DNA of 15,243 nt from positions 1 to 15,243 of the forward strand of contig CAKPXW010000031.1 of the NCBI GenBank assembly GCA_934202505.1, given 5' to 3'. This document shows positions 6,755 to 14,194 of the stretch, piece by piece. Positions within the stretch are counted from its first letter, which is position 1, and each line of letters starts with the position of its first letter. The stretch comes from an uncultured Bacilli bacterium. GTDB lineage: Bacteria; Bacillota_I; Bacilli_A; RFN20; CAG-631. The position numbers and the translations under genes were made by a program. Below the pieces are notes generated by a model. It made no database searches, had not been told where the DNA came from, and saw only the letters and a list, made by a program, of their open reading frames with translations.

Positions 6755-6784
6755 TATAAATCAGTATTTTAATGTCGATTTATA
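6755..6784. promoter_or_regulatory. Possible operator of the CooT/CooC operon
   Basis: TATAAATC (6755-6762) and GATTTATA (6777-6784) form a perfect 8-bp inverted repeat with a 14-bp spacer. The right arm touches the -35 box, so a bound dimer or tetramer could block the promoter. The geometry recalls, but does not match, NikR-type sites (half-sites about 16 bp apart). The remaining sequence from 6643 to 6754 shows nothing else I can name. Confidence 0.4.
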
Positions 6785-6813
6785 TTGAATTTTGGCACTT
6801 AGAATGATAAAAT
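6785..6813 (+). promoter_or_regulatory. Promoter of the CooT/CooC/dehydratase operon
   Basis: TTGAAT (6785-6790), a 17-bp spacer and TAAAAT (6808-6813) with an extended TG-A in front form a good promoter. It is 31 bp before the first start codon, with AGGAG at 6832-6836. It is the only clear promoter before the block of genes running to 12492. Confidence 0.65.
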
Positions 6814-6844
6814 AGACAAGAAATAGATATTAGGAGTTTTTTAT

Positions 6845-7060
6845 ATGAATGAAAGTTATAAAGAGACAGTTCTTTTATTAAAATATATGATTTCACATAA
6901 TAAAAGTCATATTGAAGAATTAAAAGAACTTTTTATACGTGTAAAGAAATACGATAGTAGTCTTGAAAAAATTTTTAATGATGCAGTTTTAGATTACGAA
7001 AATGGAACTAAAAAATTAGAAACATTGCTAACAAAACTTACACAAAAAGAGGAAGAATAA
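6845..7060 (+). CDS. Small helical protein at the head of the nickel-type operon
   Basis: This 71-residue, charged, all-helical protein was not firmly recognised. Residues 14-25 read YMISHNKSHIEE, an H-x3-H pair (H18, H22) one helical turn apart with acidic residues next to it, as in small helical metal-associated proteins that I recall seeing beside nickel/cobalt genes (weak memory, not checked). It has no signal peptide and no Cys. AGGAG lies 8 nt before the ATG, and the next gene begins 1 bp after its TAA, so the two are translated together. A role as a metal-binding or regulatory helper is inference. Confidence 0.75.
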   Translation: MNESYKETVLLLKYMISHNKSHIEELKELFIRVKKYDSSLEKIFNDAVLDYENGTKKLETLLTKLTQKEEE

Positions 7061-7061
7061 A

Positions 7062-7253
7062 ATGTGCTTATCAACAGTTTATAAAGAAAAAAAAGATTTA
7101 AAAAACAAAATTATGGAAAATGTTTGTACAATTAATCTTACTAAAGAAGGTTTAGTATTTACTGATTTAATGGATCGAAAATTAAAATACAATGGAAATC
7201 TAATTGAAGCAAATTTAGTAGATGGATATGTCATTGTAAGCAAGGAGAAATAG
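7062..7253 (+). CDS. cooT: CooT-family small nickel-binding protein
   Basis: This 63-residue protein has the CooT pattern. It starts MCLSTVY with the nearly invariant Cys2, then short strands ENVCTINLTKEGLVFTDL (19-36) and a final strand pair VDGYVIVS (53-60) of a small beta-barrel. In Rhodospirillum rubrum CooT binds nickel through Cys2 and serves CO dehydrogenase maturation with CooC and CooJ. Here it directly precedes a CooC-like ATPase, which supports the call. It ends in TAG, 2 bp before the TTG start of the next gene. No CO dehydrogenase is present in the window. Confidence 0.78.
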   Translation: MCLSTVYKEKKDLKNKIMENVCTINLTKEGLVFTDLMDRKLKYNGNLIEANLVDGYVIVSKEK

Positions 7254-7255
7254 TT

Positions 7256-8023
7256 TTGAAAAAAGAACCTATAATTTTAGCTTTTTGTGGAAAAGGTGGC
7301 GTTGGAAAGACAAGTCTATCGGCCATCTGTATAAGAATTTTAAATGAAACATATCCTGATAAAAAAATCTTAGCAATTGATGCTGATCCAGCAATTGGAC
7401 TTGCGACAGCTTTAGGTGTTAAAGCTTCAAGTACAGTAGATGATATTAGAAAATTATTTATTGAAAATGTAGAAAATGGTAATACAGCTAATGCTATGTC
7501 TTTATTAGCTGAAGCAAAATATCAAATCTATGATGCTTTAGTCGAATTAAACAATGTTAGTTTTTTAGCAATTGGAAGACCAGAAGGTGCAGGCTGTTAT
7601 TGCAAAGTAAATGCTTACTTAAAAGAAGTAATAGCACTTCTTGCTTCGAATTATGATTATGTGGTTATAGATGGTGAAGCAGGAATTGAACAAGTAAATC
7701 GTCGTGTTATGGAAAAAGTAACCCACTTAATTCTAGTTTCTGATGCTTCTAAAAAAGGTTTAGAAGTCGCAAAAACTATCCAAAAAGTTTCTTCGGAACT
7801 GGTGATTAGTGATAAAGTTGGCTTAATTTTAAATAGAATTATCAATAAAGATATTCTAAATAGTTTAGACTTAAATGGACTTAATTTATTAAGTGCCATA
7901 TTAAATGATGAGCAAATGATTTTAAGCGATGTTAAAGGTGATTCAATATATATGCTTGATAAAAGTGCATTAGTAATGAAGGGAATGCAAGATGCACTTA
8001 GAAAATTAGATATAATTAAGTGA
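7256..8023 (+). CDS. cooC: CooC-like nickel-insertion ATPase (MinD/SIMIBI class)
   Basis: This 255-residue cytoplasmic P-loop NTPase has a deviant Walker A, CGKGGVGKTS (11-20), DADPAIGLATALG (42-54), and the DGEAGIEQ motif (139-146) that matches the D-x-E-A-G-x-E signature of CooC/AcsF. C114-Y-C116 is the C-x-C pair that binds nickel at the CooC dimer interface. CooC proteins load nickel into CO dehydrogenase or acetyl-CoA synthase on ATP hydrolysis. The start codon is TTG at 7256, chosen because AAGGAG (7242-7247) lies 8 nt upstream. The stop is TGA (8021-8023), and the next gene's ribosome site overlaps it. The presence of an acetyl-CoA-synthase-like gene downstream in the operon fits, but the true client is unknown. 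Confidence 0.88.
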   Translation: MKKEPIILAFCGKGGVGKTSLSAICIRILNETYPDKKILAIDADPAIGLATALGVKASSTVDDIRKLFIENVENGNTANAMSLLAEAKYQIYDALVELNNVSFLAIGRPEGAGCYCKVNAYLKEVIALLASNYDYVVIDGEAGIEQVNRRVMEKVTHLILVSDASKKGLEVAKTIQKVSSELVISDKVGLILNRIINKDILNSLDLNGLNLLSAILNDEQMILSDVKGDSIYMLDKSALVMKGMQDALRKLDIIK

Positions 8024-8031
8024 GGTAAAAA

Positions 8032-9222
8032 ATGAAAGATTTAAAACATTTGTATTATTTTGAAAAATTATTAGACGATGCAAATAATGAGTTAGTAAGA
8101 GAAGCTAAAAACGCTGGTCTTAAATGTGTAGGAAGTGTTTGCTATCAAATCCCTGAAGTACTTTTAAATTTAGAAGGAATATTTTCAGTAAGATTAAGAG
8201 CCCCAAGAACAGGTTCTATGGAAATGGGAACTTACTACATGACATCATTTCTTTGCGAGTATACAAGAGCACTACTTGAAAGAGCACTAGAAGGTGGATA
8301 TCAATTTTTAGATTGTCTAATTGCTCCTGATGGTTGTACAATGATTAATCGTTGTGTAGAAAATATGGAACTTTTAAAAACTATGCCAGCTGAAGGCTTT
8401 TTCTTTAAATATCTTGAAGTTCCAATGAAAGCTGATGAAAATGGTTTAGCTCTTTATGTTAGTGAATGTAGAAAAAAAGTATTAGATGCTTTACATGAAA
8501 ACTTTAATGTTGATGTAAGTGATGAAGCTTTAAGAAAAGCTGTTAATGAACATAATAAAATTTGTAAATTAATTACTGAACTTGGTGAATTTAGAAAAGA
8601 ATCTAATCCTAAAATTACAGGCTATGAATTTCATATTCTAACTATGGCAACTTATGTTTGCCCTCATCATTTACTTTTAAAGAAATTAGAAGAAACATTA
8701 GAAGAAGTTAAAAATCGTGTTGTTGATGAAAAGCCAAAATATCGTGCCCGTGTAGTAGTGGTTGGATCTGAAATTGATGATGTAGATATGATAAGACTTA
8801 TTGAAGAATCTGGTGCCTTAGTTGTTGCCGATCGTTTCTGCTTTGGATCATTACCAGGTCGAGAAGAAATTATTTTAAATGATAAAGAAGATGTATTAAC
8901 CCAAATATGTCGTCATTATTTACAAGCATGTATGTGCCCTAGACATATGAATATGGAAAAATTCCATCGTCGTAAAGAATTTATCAATGAACTTGCTATA
9001 AAATATCATGCTGATGGCATCATTTATGAACAAATGAAATTTTGCGACCCATGGGCATATGAAAGAGTAACAGGAACATTTAATATGCGTGATAAATACA
9101 ATTATCCTGTATTATCAATAGATAGACCATATGCAGTAGGGAGTTCAGGACAAATTAGAACTAGAGTTCAAGCATTTGTTGAAAGTATCGAAATAAAGAA
9201 ACTTCAAGGAGGTAAAAACTAA
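8032..9222 (+). CDS. 2-hydroxyacyl-CoA dehydratase/benzoyl-CoA reductase-family subunit (HgdB-like)
   Basis: This 396-residue iron-sulfur protein belongs to the HgdB/FldC/BcrC group, whose members accept very low-potential electrons from an HgdC-type activase. Three cysteines match the family's cluster ligands by context: C75 in FLCEYTRALLE, C102 in APDGCTMINR and C338 in MKFCDPW. VVVVGSEIDD (241-250) begins the second Rossmann-like domain and the C-terminus SSGQIRTRVQAFVE (371-384) is typical. There are 14 Cys in all, so a larger cluster (as in double-cubane proteins) is possible. The operon has no CoA-transferase or other acyl-CoA enzyme, so a classical dehydratase role is doubtful. GTGAGGT precedes the ATG, and the TAA overlaps the next ATG by one base. 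Confidence 0.88.
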   Translation: MKDLKHLYYFEKLLDDANNELVREAKNAGLKCVGSVCYQIPEVLLNLEGIFSVRLRAPRTGSMEMGTYYMTSFLCEYTRALLERALEGGYQFLDCLIAPDGCTMINRCVENMELLKTMPAEGFFFKYLEVPMKADENGLALYVSECRKKVLDALHENFNVDVSDEALRKAVNEHNKICKLITELGEFRKESNPKITGYEFHILTMATYVCPHHLLLKKLEETLEEVKNRVVDEKPKYRARVVVVGSEIDDVDMIRLIEESGALVVADRFCFGSLPGREEIILNDKEDVLTQICRHYLQACMCPRHMNMEKFHRRKEFINELAIKYHADGIIYEQMKFCDPWAYERVTGTFNMRDKYNYPVLSIDRPYAVGSSGQIRTRVQAFVESIEIKKLQGGKN

Positions 9223-10769
9223 TGGGTAGAAAAGTTGGTAGTGAGGCTCTTGGTAAGTTTTATACCGGTGGAAGAGTAAGAAGCCGACGTGAATGGCGTG
9301 GCTTTAAAGACACAATGTATGATTTTTTCTGCTGGATAAAAATAATGTTAATGCTTGGTAAATTTATTATTAAGCCAGCTAACTTAAAAGGATTTTTTAG
9401 ATATCGTTGGATGCTTAATTATTTAGCAGTTCCAATGATGATTGATAAACATACTGTTGGTTTACGTGGTGAACATTTAAGAATTGCTCATACAGAATAT
9501 GATTTAGTTGCTAAAGATGTTGCAGCTTTATTAAATACAGCATTCCATGCTGATAGAAACTGTGGAAATAATAAAAAATTATCTAAAAAAATTGTTATTC
9601 TAGATGAAAATGAAATGTTTTGTATAATGTGTGGATTTCCAAATTTAAAAGCAATAAGTTGGGAAACAGCAGCAGTATATGTTTCAGTATTATTAAATGG
9701 TAGTGCTGTTACTCATTATTTAGATGTGGTTCAAGAAATGGGAATGCCTGGTGATGTATGTCCAATGCCAGCAGCTGAAGCTGGCGTAGCCATTGATGGG
9801 GATATGCCAATATTTGGTGCATGTGCTGTTCAATGTAATACAACTTGTGATGGTTCTTTAATGGGTAATGGAATTATGGCAAGCAAATATGAAGAATATG
9901 GTATTCCAACATTCCAAATAGCCGCTCCTTTAAGACATACTGAAAAAGGTGTTCAAGAATATGCCGCTCAAGAAATAAGAAATGCAATTAAATTCATTGA
10001 AGATAACACTGGAGAAAAATGGGATTGGAACCATTATTTCAAATGTGCAAGACGTTTTAATGAAGAAACAAGAAACAGAGTTGGTTGGATGGAATTATCA
10101 AGAACTATGTATCCTCAAGTATTTGGAGCTAATCTTGCCTTATATTCTGAAACTACATATATGGCTGTTGCCGGTAGAGTAGATGCTTTCGTAAAAGCTG
10201 ATCAAAAAATTACTAAACTTGCTCAAAAAGCTTTTAAGAGAAAAGCTATGGTAGTTAAAGAATATCGTCATAGAGCAATTATTTGGGGTGTTCAATCACA
10301 ATTCTATACAGATTTTTTACCTTGGCTTCAAAACTGCTGGGGAATATTACCTTTAGTAGATATGTTATCTTTAGTTTATTTTAATCAAATAAGTGAAAAT
10401 GATAAAGAACAAGCAATTTATGATATTGCCAAATTATATGAAGAAATGATTATGCGTAATCGTACTCATGGTGGATATGAAGTATTACTTGATGATTTAT
10501 GGAGATATTGTGAATATTATAATGCGGATATGGTTATTTTATGGGAACATATTGCATGTAAAGCTTTAGATGGAATGCATGGATTGTTTGAAGAACGCGC
10601 AAGAGAACATGGAATAAAACTTATTTGGGTAAATCATGATTTAATGGATCCACGCGTTATTTCAAGACAAAGTATCCGTGATGATGTAAATCGTTATATG
10701 CGTTCAATAATGCGTGAAGAACCAATTGACCCAAGCTTAGAAATTATAGATGATGCCAATTCATGGTAA
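9222..10769 (+). CDS. Second 2-hydroxyacyl-CoA dehydratase-family subunit, long form
   Basis: This 515-residue paralogue shares the family pattern with the preceding subunit. Candidate cluster ligands are C180 (GDVCPMP), C209 (TTCDGS) and C446 (HIACKALDG). C201 and C205 lie close to C209, and C134/C137 form a C-x2-C pair upstream. The first ligand sits about 105 residues later than in the 396-residue partner, so this protein has an extra N-terminal part, basic at first (GRVRSRREWRG, 17-27) and then hydrophobic around 35-50. It probably forms a heterodimer with the partner, as HgdA/HgdB do. AAGGAGGT (9206-9213) precedes a one-base TAATG overlap, so the two are translationally coupled. Substrate unknown. 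Confidence 0.86.
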   Translation: MGRKVGSEALGKFYTGGRVRSRREWRGFKDTMYDFFCWIKIMLMLGKFIIKPANLKGFFRYRWMLNYLAVPMMIDKHTVGLRGEHLRIAHTEYDLVAKDVAALLNTAFHADRNCGNNKKLSKKIVILDENEMFCIMCGFPNLKAISWETAAVYVSVLLNGSAVTHYLDVVQEMGMPGDVCPMPAAEAGVAIDGDMPIFGACAVQCNTTCDGSLMGNGIMASKYEEYGIPTFQIAAPLRHTEKGVQEYAAQEIRNAIKFIEDNTGEKWDWNHYFKCARRFNEETRNRVGWMELSRTMYPQVFGANLALYSETTYMAVAGRVDAFVKADQKITKLAQKAFKRKAMVVKEYRHRAIIWGVQSQFYTDFLPWLQNCWGILPLVDMLSLVYFNQISENDKEQAIYDIAKLYEEMIMRNRTHGGYEVLLDDLWRYCEYYNADMVILWEHIACKALDGMHGLFEERAREHGIKLIWVNHDLMDPRVISRQSIRDDVNRYMRSIMREEPIDPSLEIIDDANSW

Positions 10770-10785
10770 AAAGGAGAATGGAAAT

Positions 10786-11580
10786 ATGAAATATTTTGGT
10801 GGTTGTGATTCTGGTAGTACATATACAAAGTGTGTAATTATTGATGAAACTGGAAAATTAGTGGCAGATGTAACTTTAAGAAGTCGTATTAATTCAGTGT
10901 TAAGTGCTCAAGAAGCTATAAATAAAGCAGTTGCTCAAGTTGACGGCTTAAAATCTCCTGAAGATTTAACTTATTTAGTAGGAACAGGTTATGGAAGAAA
11001 TAAAGTTCCTTTTGCAGATGAAAACATTTCAGAAATTAGCTGTCATGCCATGGGCGTACATGTTGCAGATCCAAGTGTAAAAGCTATTATTGATATCGGT
11101 GGACAAGATGTTAAAGGTATTGCAATAGACACAGATGGTACTGTATTGAATTTTGCAATGAATGATAAATGTGCAGCAGGTACAGGCCGTTTCTTTGAAG
11201 CAATGGCTCGTGCTTTTGAAATGGATTTAGATGAATTCTCTCGTTTATCATTAAAAGCTAAAAATGTTATTCCAATTACGGCTCAATGTACTGTGTTTGC
11301 TGAAAGTGAAGTTATTTCTTTAGTTGGTGAAGGCAAACCAATGGATGAAATTGCTGCTGGCATTGAGTATTCAGTAGCAAAACGTTGTTTCGTTATGGCT
11401 AAAAAAGCTGGAGCAGTTTCTAACATTACTTTAACAGGTGGTTGTGCTAAAAACGAAGGATTAAAAGAAGCAATTGAAAAGGTATTACATTTAAAAGTTG
11501 TTAATCTTCCAATTGATCCTCAACTAATGGGGGCTCTTGGAGCTGCTGAATTTGCAAGACAAAAAGGAATGAGAGGATAG
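10786..11580 (+). CDS. HgdC/BadF-type ATP-dependent activase (ASKHA fold)
   Basis: This 264-residue protein is close to the usual HgdC length of about 260. Such activases are [4Fe-4S] homodimers that couple ATP hydrolysis to injecting an electron into the dehydratase or reductase. FGGCDSGSTYTK (phosphate-1 loop) lies at the start, DIGGQDVK near 103-110, the cluster Cys C129 in MNDKCAAGTGR and C168 in AQCTVFAESE, and TGGCAKN near 217-223. I chose ATG 10786 because AAGGAG (10771-10776) stands 9 nt upstream and homologues begin just before the phosphate loop. The in-frame ATG at 10750 would add 12 residues inside the previous gene. It is the fifth core gene of the operon and the energy-coupling partner of the two subunits before it. 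Confidence 0.93.
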   Translation: MKYFGGCDSGSTYTKCVIIDETGKLVADVTLRSRINSVLSAQEAINKAVAQVDGLKSPEDLTYLVGTGYGRNKVPFADENISEISCHAMGVHVADPSVKAIIDIGGQDVKGIAIDTDGTVLNFAMNDKCAAGTGRFFEAMARAFEMDLDEFSRLSLKAKNVIPITAQCTVFAESEVISLVGEGKPMDEIAAGIEYSVAKRCFVMAKKAGAVSNITLTGGCAKNEGLKEAIEKVLHLKVVNLPIDPQLMGALGAAEFARQKGMRG

Positions 11581-11584
11581 AAAG

Positions 11585-11809
11585 ATGATTATTGGTATTA
11601 CATTAATTGTTCTTTCTTGGACACTTTTTAAAAGCCTAGGATTATTTTTATGGGCAAGTATTTTACTTACTGTATTAGGAGCACTACTTGCATTATTTGG
11701 ATTACTATTTATTGTATATTTTTTCAATTTAGATATGAAATTTATGGCTTTTTTAGAAAAGAAATTTGTAAAAATATATGATAAAAGAAAAAGAGATCGC
11801 CGTATATAA
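11585..11809 (+). CDS. Small two-helix membrane protein
   Basis: This 74-residue protein was not recognised. Residues about 3-22 and 24-48 are hydrophobic, forming two membrane helices joined by a short turn, followed by a basic cytoplasmic tail (KKFVKIYDKRKRDRR, 59-73). GAGAGGA lies about 7 nt before the ATG, which is 4 bp after the previous stop. Its TAA overlaps the next ATG by one base. Tight coupling on both sides argues that it is real and belongs to the same process, perhaps as a membrane anchor for the operon's soluble proteins (inference). Confidence 0.75.
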   Translation: MIIGITLIVLSWTLFKSLGLFLWASILLTVLGALLALFGLLFIVYFFNLDMKFMAFLEKKFVKIYDKRKRDRRI

Positions 11810-12492
11810 TGTTTATATATGATGAAATTCTTAAAAGCCTTGATAACTTACTTGAAAACTATGACAAAGAGCATTTAAAAGTAGATTTAAATCAAGAATT
11901 TATCGAAAATAAGAATCAAATTATTTTTAAAAATGATAAAGCTTTTGAACTTGGTGGTGGATCAAATTATGGATTTGCCATCAATTTAATAAGTACTTCA
12001 ACTTTTGAGGATGATATTATTTTAATAGGTAAAGATACAAACTTAATAAAAAAAGATACAAATTATGTACGTATTGCCATTTTCTCTTGTAAAGAAGATG
12101 ATATTAAAAAAGGAAATATTTATCAAAATATAAGAAAAATTGATTATATGAAATATCAATTTGCTTTAGAGGGAGTAATGTTAAGAGAATCAGCTATTAA
12201 TGGTAAAGAAAGTTTATTATTTTCAAAGAAAAAAAATAGTTTAAGTGTAATTGGTAGTTATTTAATTAACAAATATAAAAAAGTTTCAATTGTTAAGTCA
12301 GTTAAAATAATTTTTATAAATTTGGATAATTTTCCATATGATAAACTAAAAAGTATTAAAGATAGAGAAGAAGCTGTAACTAAAGCTCTTGATCATTTAG
12401 TTAATAAAGTAAAAATGGATTGTGATGTTTGTAAACTTCAACCAATTTGTAATGAAGTAAGTAAATTAGTAGAAAACGATTTTAAAAAATAA
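11809..12492 (+). CDS. Acetyl-CoA synthase/CdhC-domain-like protein
   Basis: By recalled pattern this 227-residue protein resembles the middle domain of acetyl-CoA synthase beta subunits (CdhC/AcsB) just before the A-cluster. FELGGGSNYGFAINL (46-60) matches the E-x-GG-x3-YGFELV motif. DDIILIGKD (68-76) matches its V-x-VIGPD strand. The IRKIDYMKYQFALEGV stretch (108-123) matches the block around the conserved 'YI-x-G' helix. VKSVKIIFI (162-170) matches the V-x-VTIIT strand. C205-x2-C208-x5-C214 then stands where synthases have the C-x2-C-x8-C ligands of the A-cluster cubane. The rest of the synthase, including the C-G-C nickel site, is missing. CooC and CooT in the operon support a nickel or A-cluster link. 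No membrane helix is seen. Function unknown. Confidence 0.65.
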   Translation: MFIYDEILKSLDNLLENYDKEHLKVDLNQEFIENKNQIIFKNDKAFELGGGSNYGFAINLISTSTFEDDIILIGKDTNLIKKDTNYVRIAIFSCKEDDIKKGNIYQNIRKIDYMKYQFALEGVMLRESAINGKESLLFSKKKNSLSVIGSYLINKYKKVSIVKSVKIIFINLDNFPYDKLKSIKDREEAVTKALDHLVNKVKMDCDVCKLQPICNEVSKLVENDFKK

Positions 12493-12538
12493 AAGAAACT
12501 AAATTTAATTCATTGTGATTAAATTAGTTTCTTTTTTT
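12484..12538. terminator. Bidirectional terminator between convergent operons
   Basis: An 11-bp stem, AAAGAAACTAA (12492-12502) with TTAGTTTCTTT (12524-12534), can be extended inwards by ATTTAA/TTAAAT with one bulge. Seven Ts follow at 12532-12538 on the + strand, and on the minus strand the A-rich run at 12484-12494 gives a T-tract. It serves both the dehydratase operon and the convergent TPR gene, whose last codons lie inside the stem. Confidence 0.9.
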
Positions 12539-13373
12539 CTTTACACTTTTTTAAATAGATATTCCAAAATCCAAGCCCTGAAAAACTTGCCCAATATTTT
12601 TTTATTTTTATGGCTTTATTTAAAATTTTCATTGCCTTTATTAATTCATTTTTCCAAATAAAATAATAATACTTTCCTAATAAATACATTATTCTAGTCA
12701 AATCATCACTTTTTGCTTTCTTGTCTAATTGTTTTATATCTTTATTTAGAAACAATTCAATTGCATATTGATAGCCTTTATGATGGATAATATTTAATTT
12801 ATCAAATAAATTAAGCACATTAGTAATATCTTGTTTTAATTCTATTAAAGCAAATAAATACCAGTACAAACAAGCAATATACATTTCTTGATTATCTTTA
12901 GAATATTCAAGACCTTTAATAAAATATTTAATGCATTCATCGTATTTTTGCATATAAAATAGACAAAGTCCTAATCTATAGTAAATATCTAAATAATCAG
13001 TAGTTTCTTTTTCTAATTTTAAAAATAAATCATAAGCTTTTTCATTTTGAAATGTTGTAAGATATCTGATAGCTAGTAAACGTTTTATTTGATAACTTGT
13101 GGGATTAAAACTTAACATTTCTTTGCAACAATCTATAGCTTCTTGATAGCGTAGTTGTAAACACAAAGCTTTATATAATTTCATTAATGTTTCTTCATTT
13201 TTACCAAATTTAATAATCTCTTGCTTTGCTAAAATTACTTCATCACTATTAACAATGTTTTCATTTTTATTTAAATATTGAAAAATAGGATTTGAGCAAT
13301 TATCATTAATTATAGGATGGCAATGTGTTATACCATTATGAGTATGGAGTATATTTCCTTTATTTTCTAACAT
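12519..13373 (-). CDS. TPR-repeat protein with a His-rich N-terminus
   Basis: This 284-residue protein has TPR-like helical repeats from about 60 to 265, for example YQEAIDCCKEMLSFNP (76-91), YYRLGLCLFYMQKYDECIKYF and MKILNKAIKI. They would form a protein-binding scaffold. Residues 10-19 are HTHNGITHCH, with four His and one Cys in ten residues plus C26, a plausible metal-binding cluster. There is no signal peptide or membrane helix, so it is probably cytoplasmic. AGGAGG stands 8 nt before the ATG. It is the last gene of the minus-strand operon, 11 bp after the permease stop. Its partner is unknown, and a role in handling metal for the permeases or the neighbouring nickel-type operon is inference only. 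Confidence 0.8.
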   Translation of the reverse strand: MLENKGNILHTHNGITHCHPIINDNCSNPIFQYLNKNENIVNSDEVILAKQEIIKFGKNEETLMKLYKALCLQLRYQEAIDCCKEMLSFNPTSYQIKRLLAIRYLTTFQNEKAYDLFLKLEKETTDYLDIYYRLGLCLFYMQKYDECIKYFIKGLEYSKDNQEMYIACLYWYLFALIELKQDITNVLNLFDKLNIIHHKGYQYAIELFLNKDIKQLDKKAKSDDLTRIMYLLGKYYYFIWKNELIKAMKILNKAIKIKKYWASFSGLGFWNIYLKKCKEKKKLI

Positions 13374-13384
13374 AAATAAACCTC

Positions 13385-14194
13385 CTATTCTTGAATTGTA
13401 TTGTTTTTAGCATTTATATACAAATAAATAAAATAAAATGATAAAGAAAGTAGCATTATGCAAATACAAGGAGATAATAAATAAGCATAGGCTTTTCTTA
13501 TTATGGCTCCTCTTTCTTTTGCAAGATTAATCATTACACCCCATGTTGGATAATAAATATTTGAGAGCCCTAAAAATGAAAGAGTAGATTCCATCATTAT
13601 ACAACTAGTTATGCAAATTAAAAAATTTGTCAAAATAATGTCTTTTAAATTTGGTAAATAATGATATAAAGCAATGTGTAATTTGTTGTATCCATACATT
13701 TTACAAATTTCAATATAAGGCGAACTTTTTATTTGAATAACTTTAGTACGTATACTTTTAGCAATATTTATCGAGGAAAAAATAGATATTAAAATAATTA
13801 AATTAAAGATGGAATTGCCTATAAAAGTAGTTATGACAATTAAAGTAATTAATTTGGGAAGCAAGACAAAGATGTTAATTAAGCCATTAAATATACAACC
13901 AATAACTCCTTTTTTTGCAGCAAGTATGCCAATAGTAGTGCCAATAGTAGTGGCTAAAACGCTTGATAAAACACCGACTAAGATAGTCTCTTTTGTCCCG
14001 TATACAAGTTCAGTAAAAATATCATACCCTAAATAATTAGTTCCTAAAATATGTTCTTTACTAGATAATAACCAGGGATCAAATGATTGCTTCCTATCAT
14101 ATTGAGTAAATATAAAAGGAAAAAAAGCCATTATCAAAAAAAATGTAAGAATGCTTATTCCTATTATTAAAAAAGGAAGATACTTTTTTTTCAT
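13385..14194 (-). CDS. ABC transporter permease, DppC/NikC/OppC type
   Basis: This 269-residue inner-membrane permease of the peptide/nickel uptake class has an N-terminal helix at 8-30. It then has the signature HILGTNYLGYDIFTELVYGTK (48-68), matching the family's LGTD-x2-GRD motif with Tyr for Arg, five further membrane segments, and SFLGLSNIYYPTWG (206-219), matching the SFLGLG-x-PP-x2-WG motif. The cytoplasmic EAA loop (around 165-181, KMYGYNKLHIALYHYLP) is degenerate. AAAGGAG precedes the ATG. The ATG overlaps the upstream permease stop in an ATGA arrangement, so the two are coupled. The ATPase and binding-protein genes are not in the window. Peptide and nickel substrates cannot be told apart from the sequence. 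Confidence 0.9.
   Translation of the reverse strand: MKKKYLPFLIIGISILTFFLIMAFFPFIFTQYDRKQSFDPWLLSSKEHILGTNYLGYDIFTELVYGTKETILVGVLSSVLATTIGTTIGILAAKKGVIGCIFNGLINIFVLLPKLITLIVITTFIGNSIFNLIILISIFSSINIAKSIRTKVIQIKSSPYIEICKMYGYNKLHIALYHYLPNLKDIILTNFLICITSCIMMESTLSFLGLSNIYYPTWGVMINLAKERGAIIRKAYAYLLSPCICIMLLSLSFYFIYLYINAKNNTIQE

Noticed and set aside
9982..10182. A 66-codon open frame inside the long dehydratase subunit, and antisense frames inside other genes
   Set aside because: They lie wholly within well-supported genes in other frames, lack ribosome sites and have no family-like sequence.
10750..10785. Upstream ATG as the start of the activase gene
   Set aside because: It lies inside the preceding coding sequence without its own ribosome site, while AAGGAG stands 9 nt before ATG 10786 and homologues start there.
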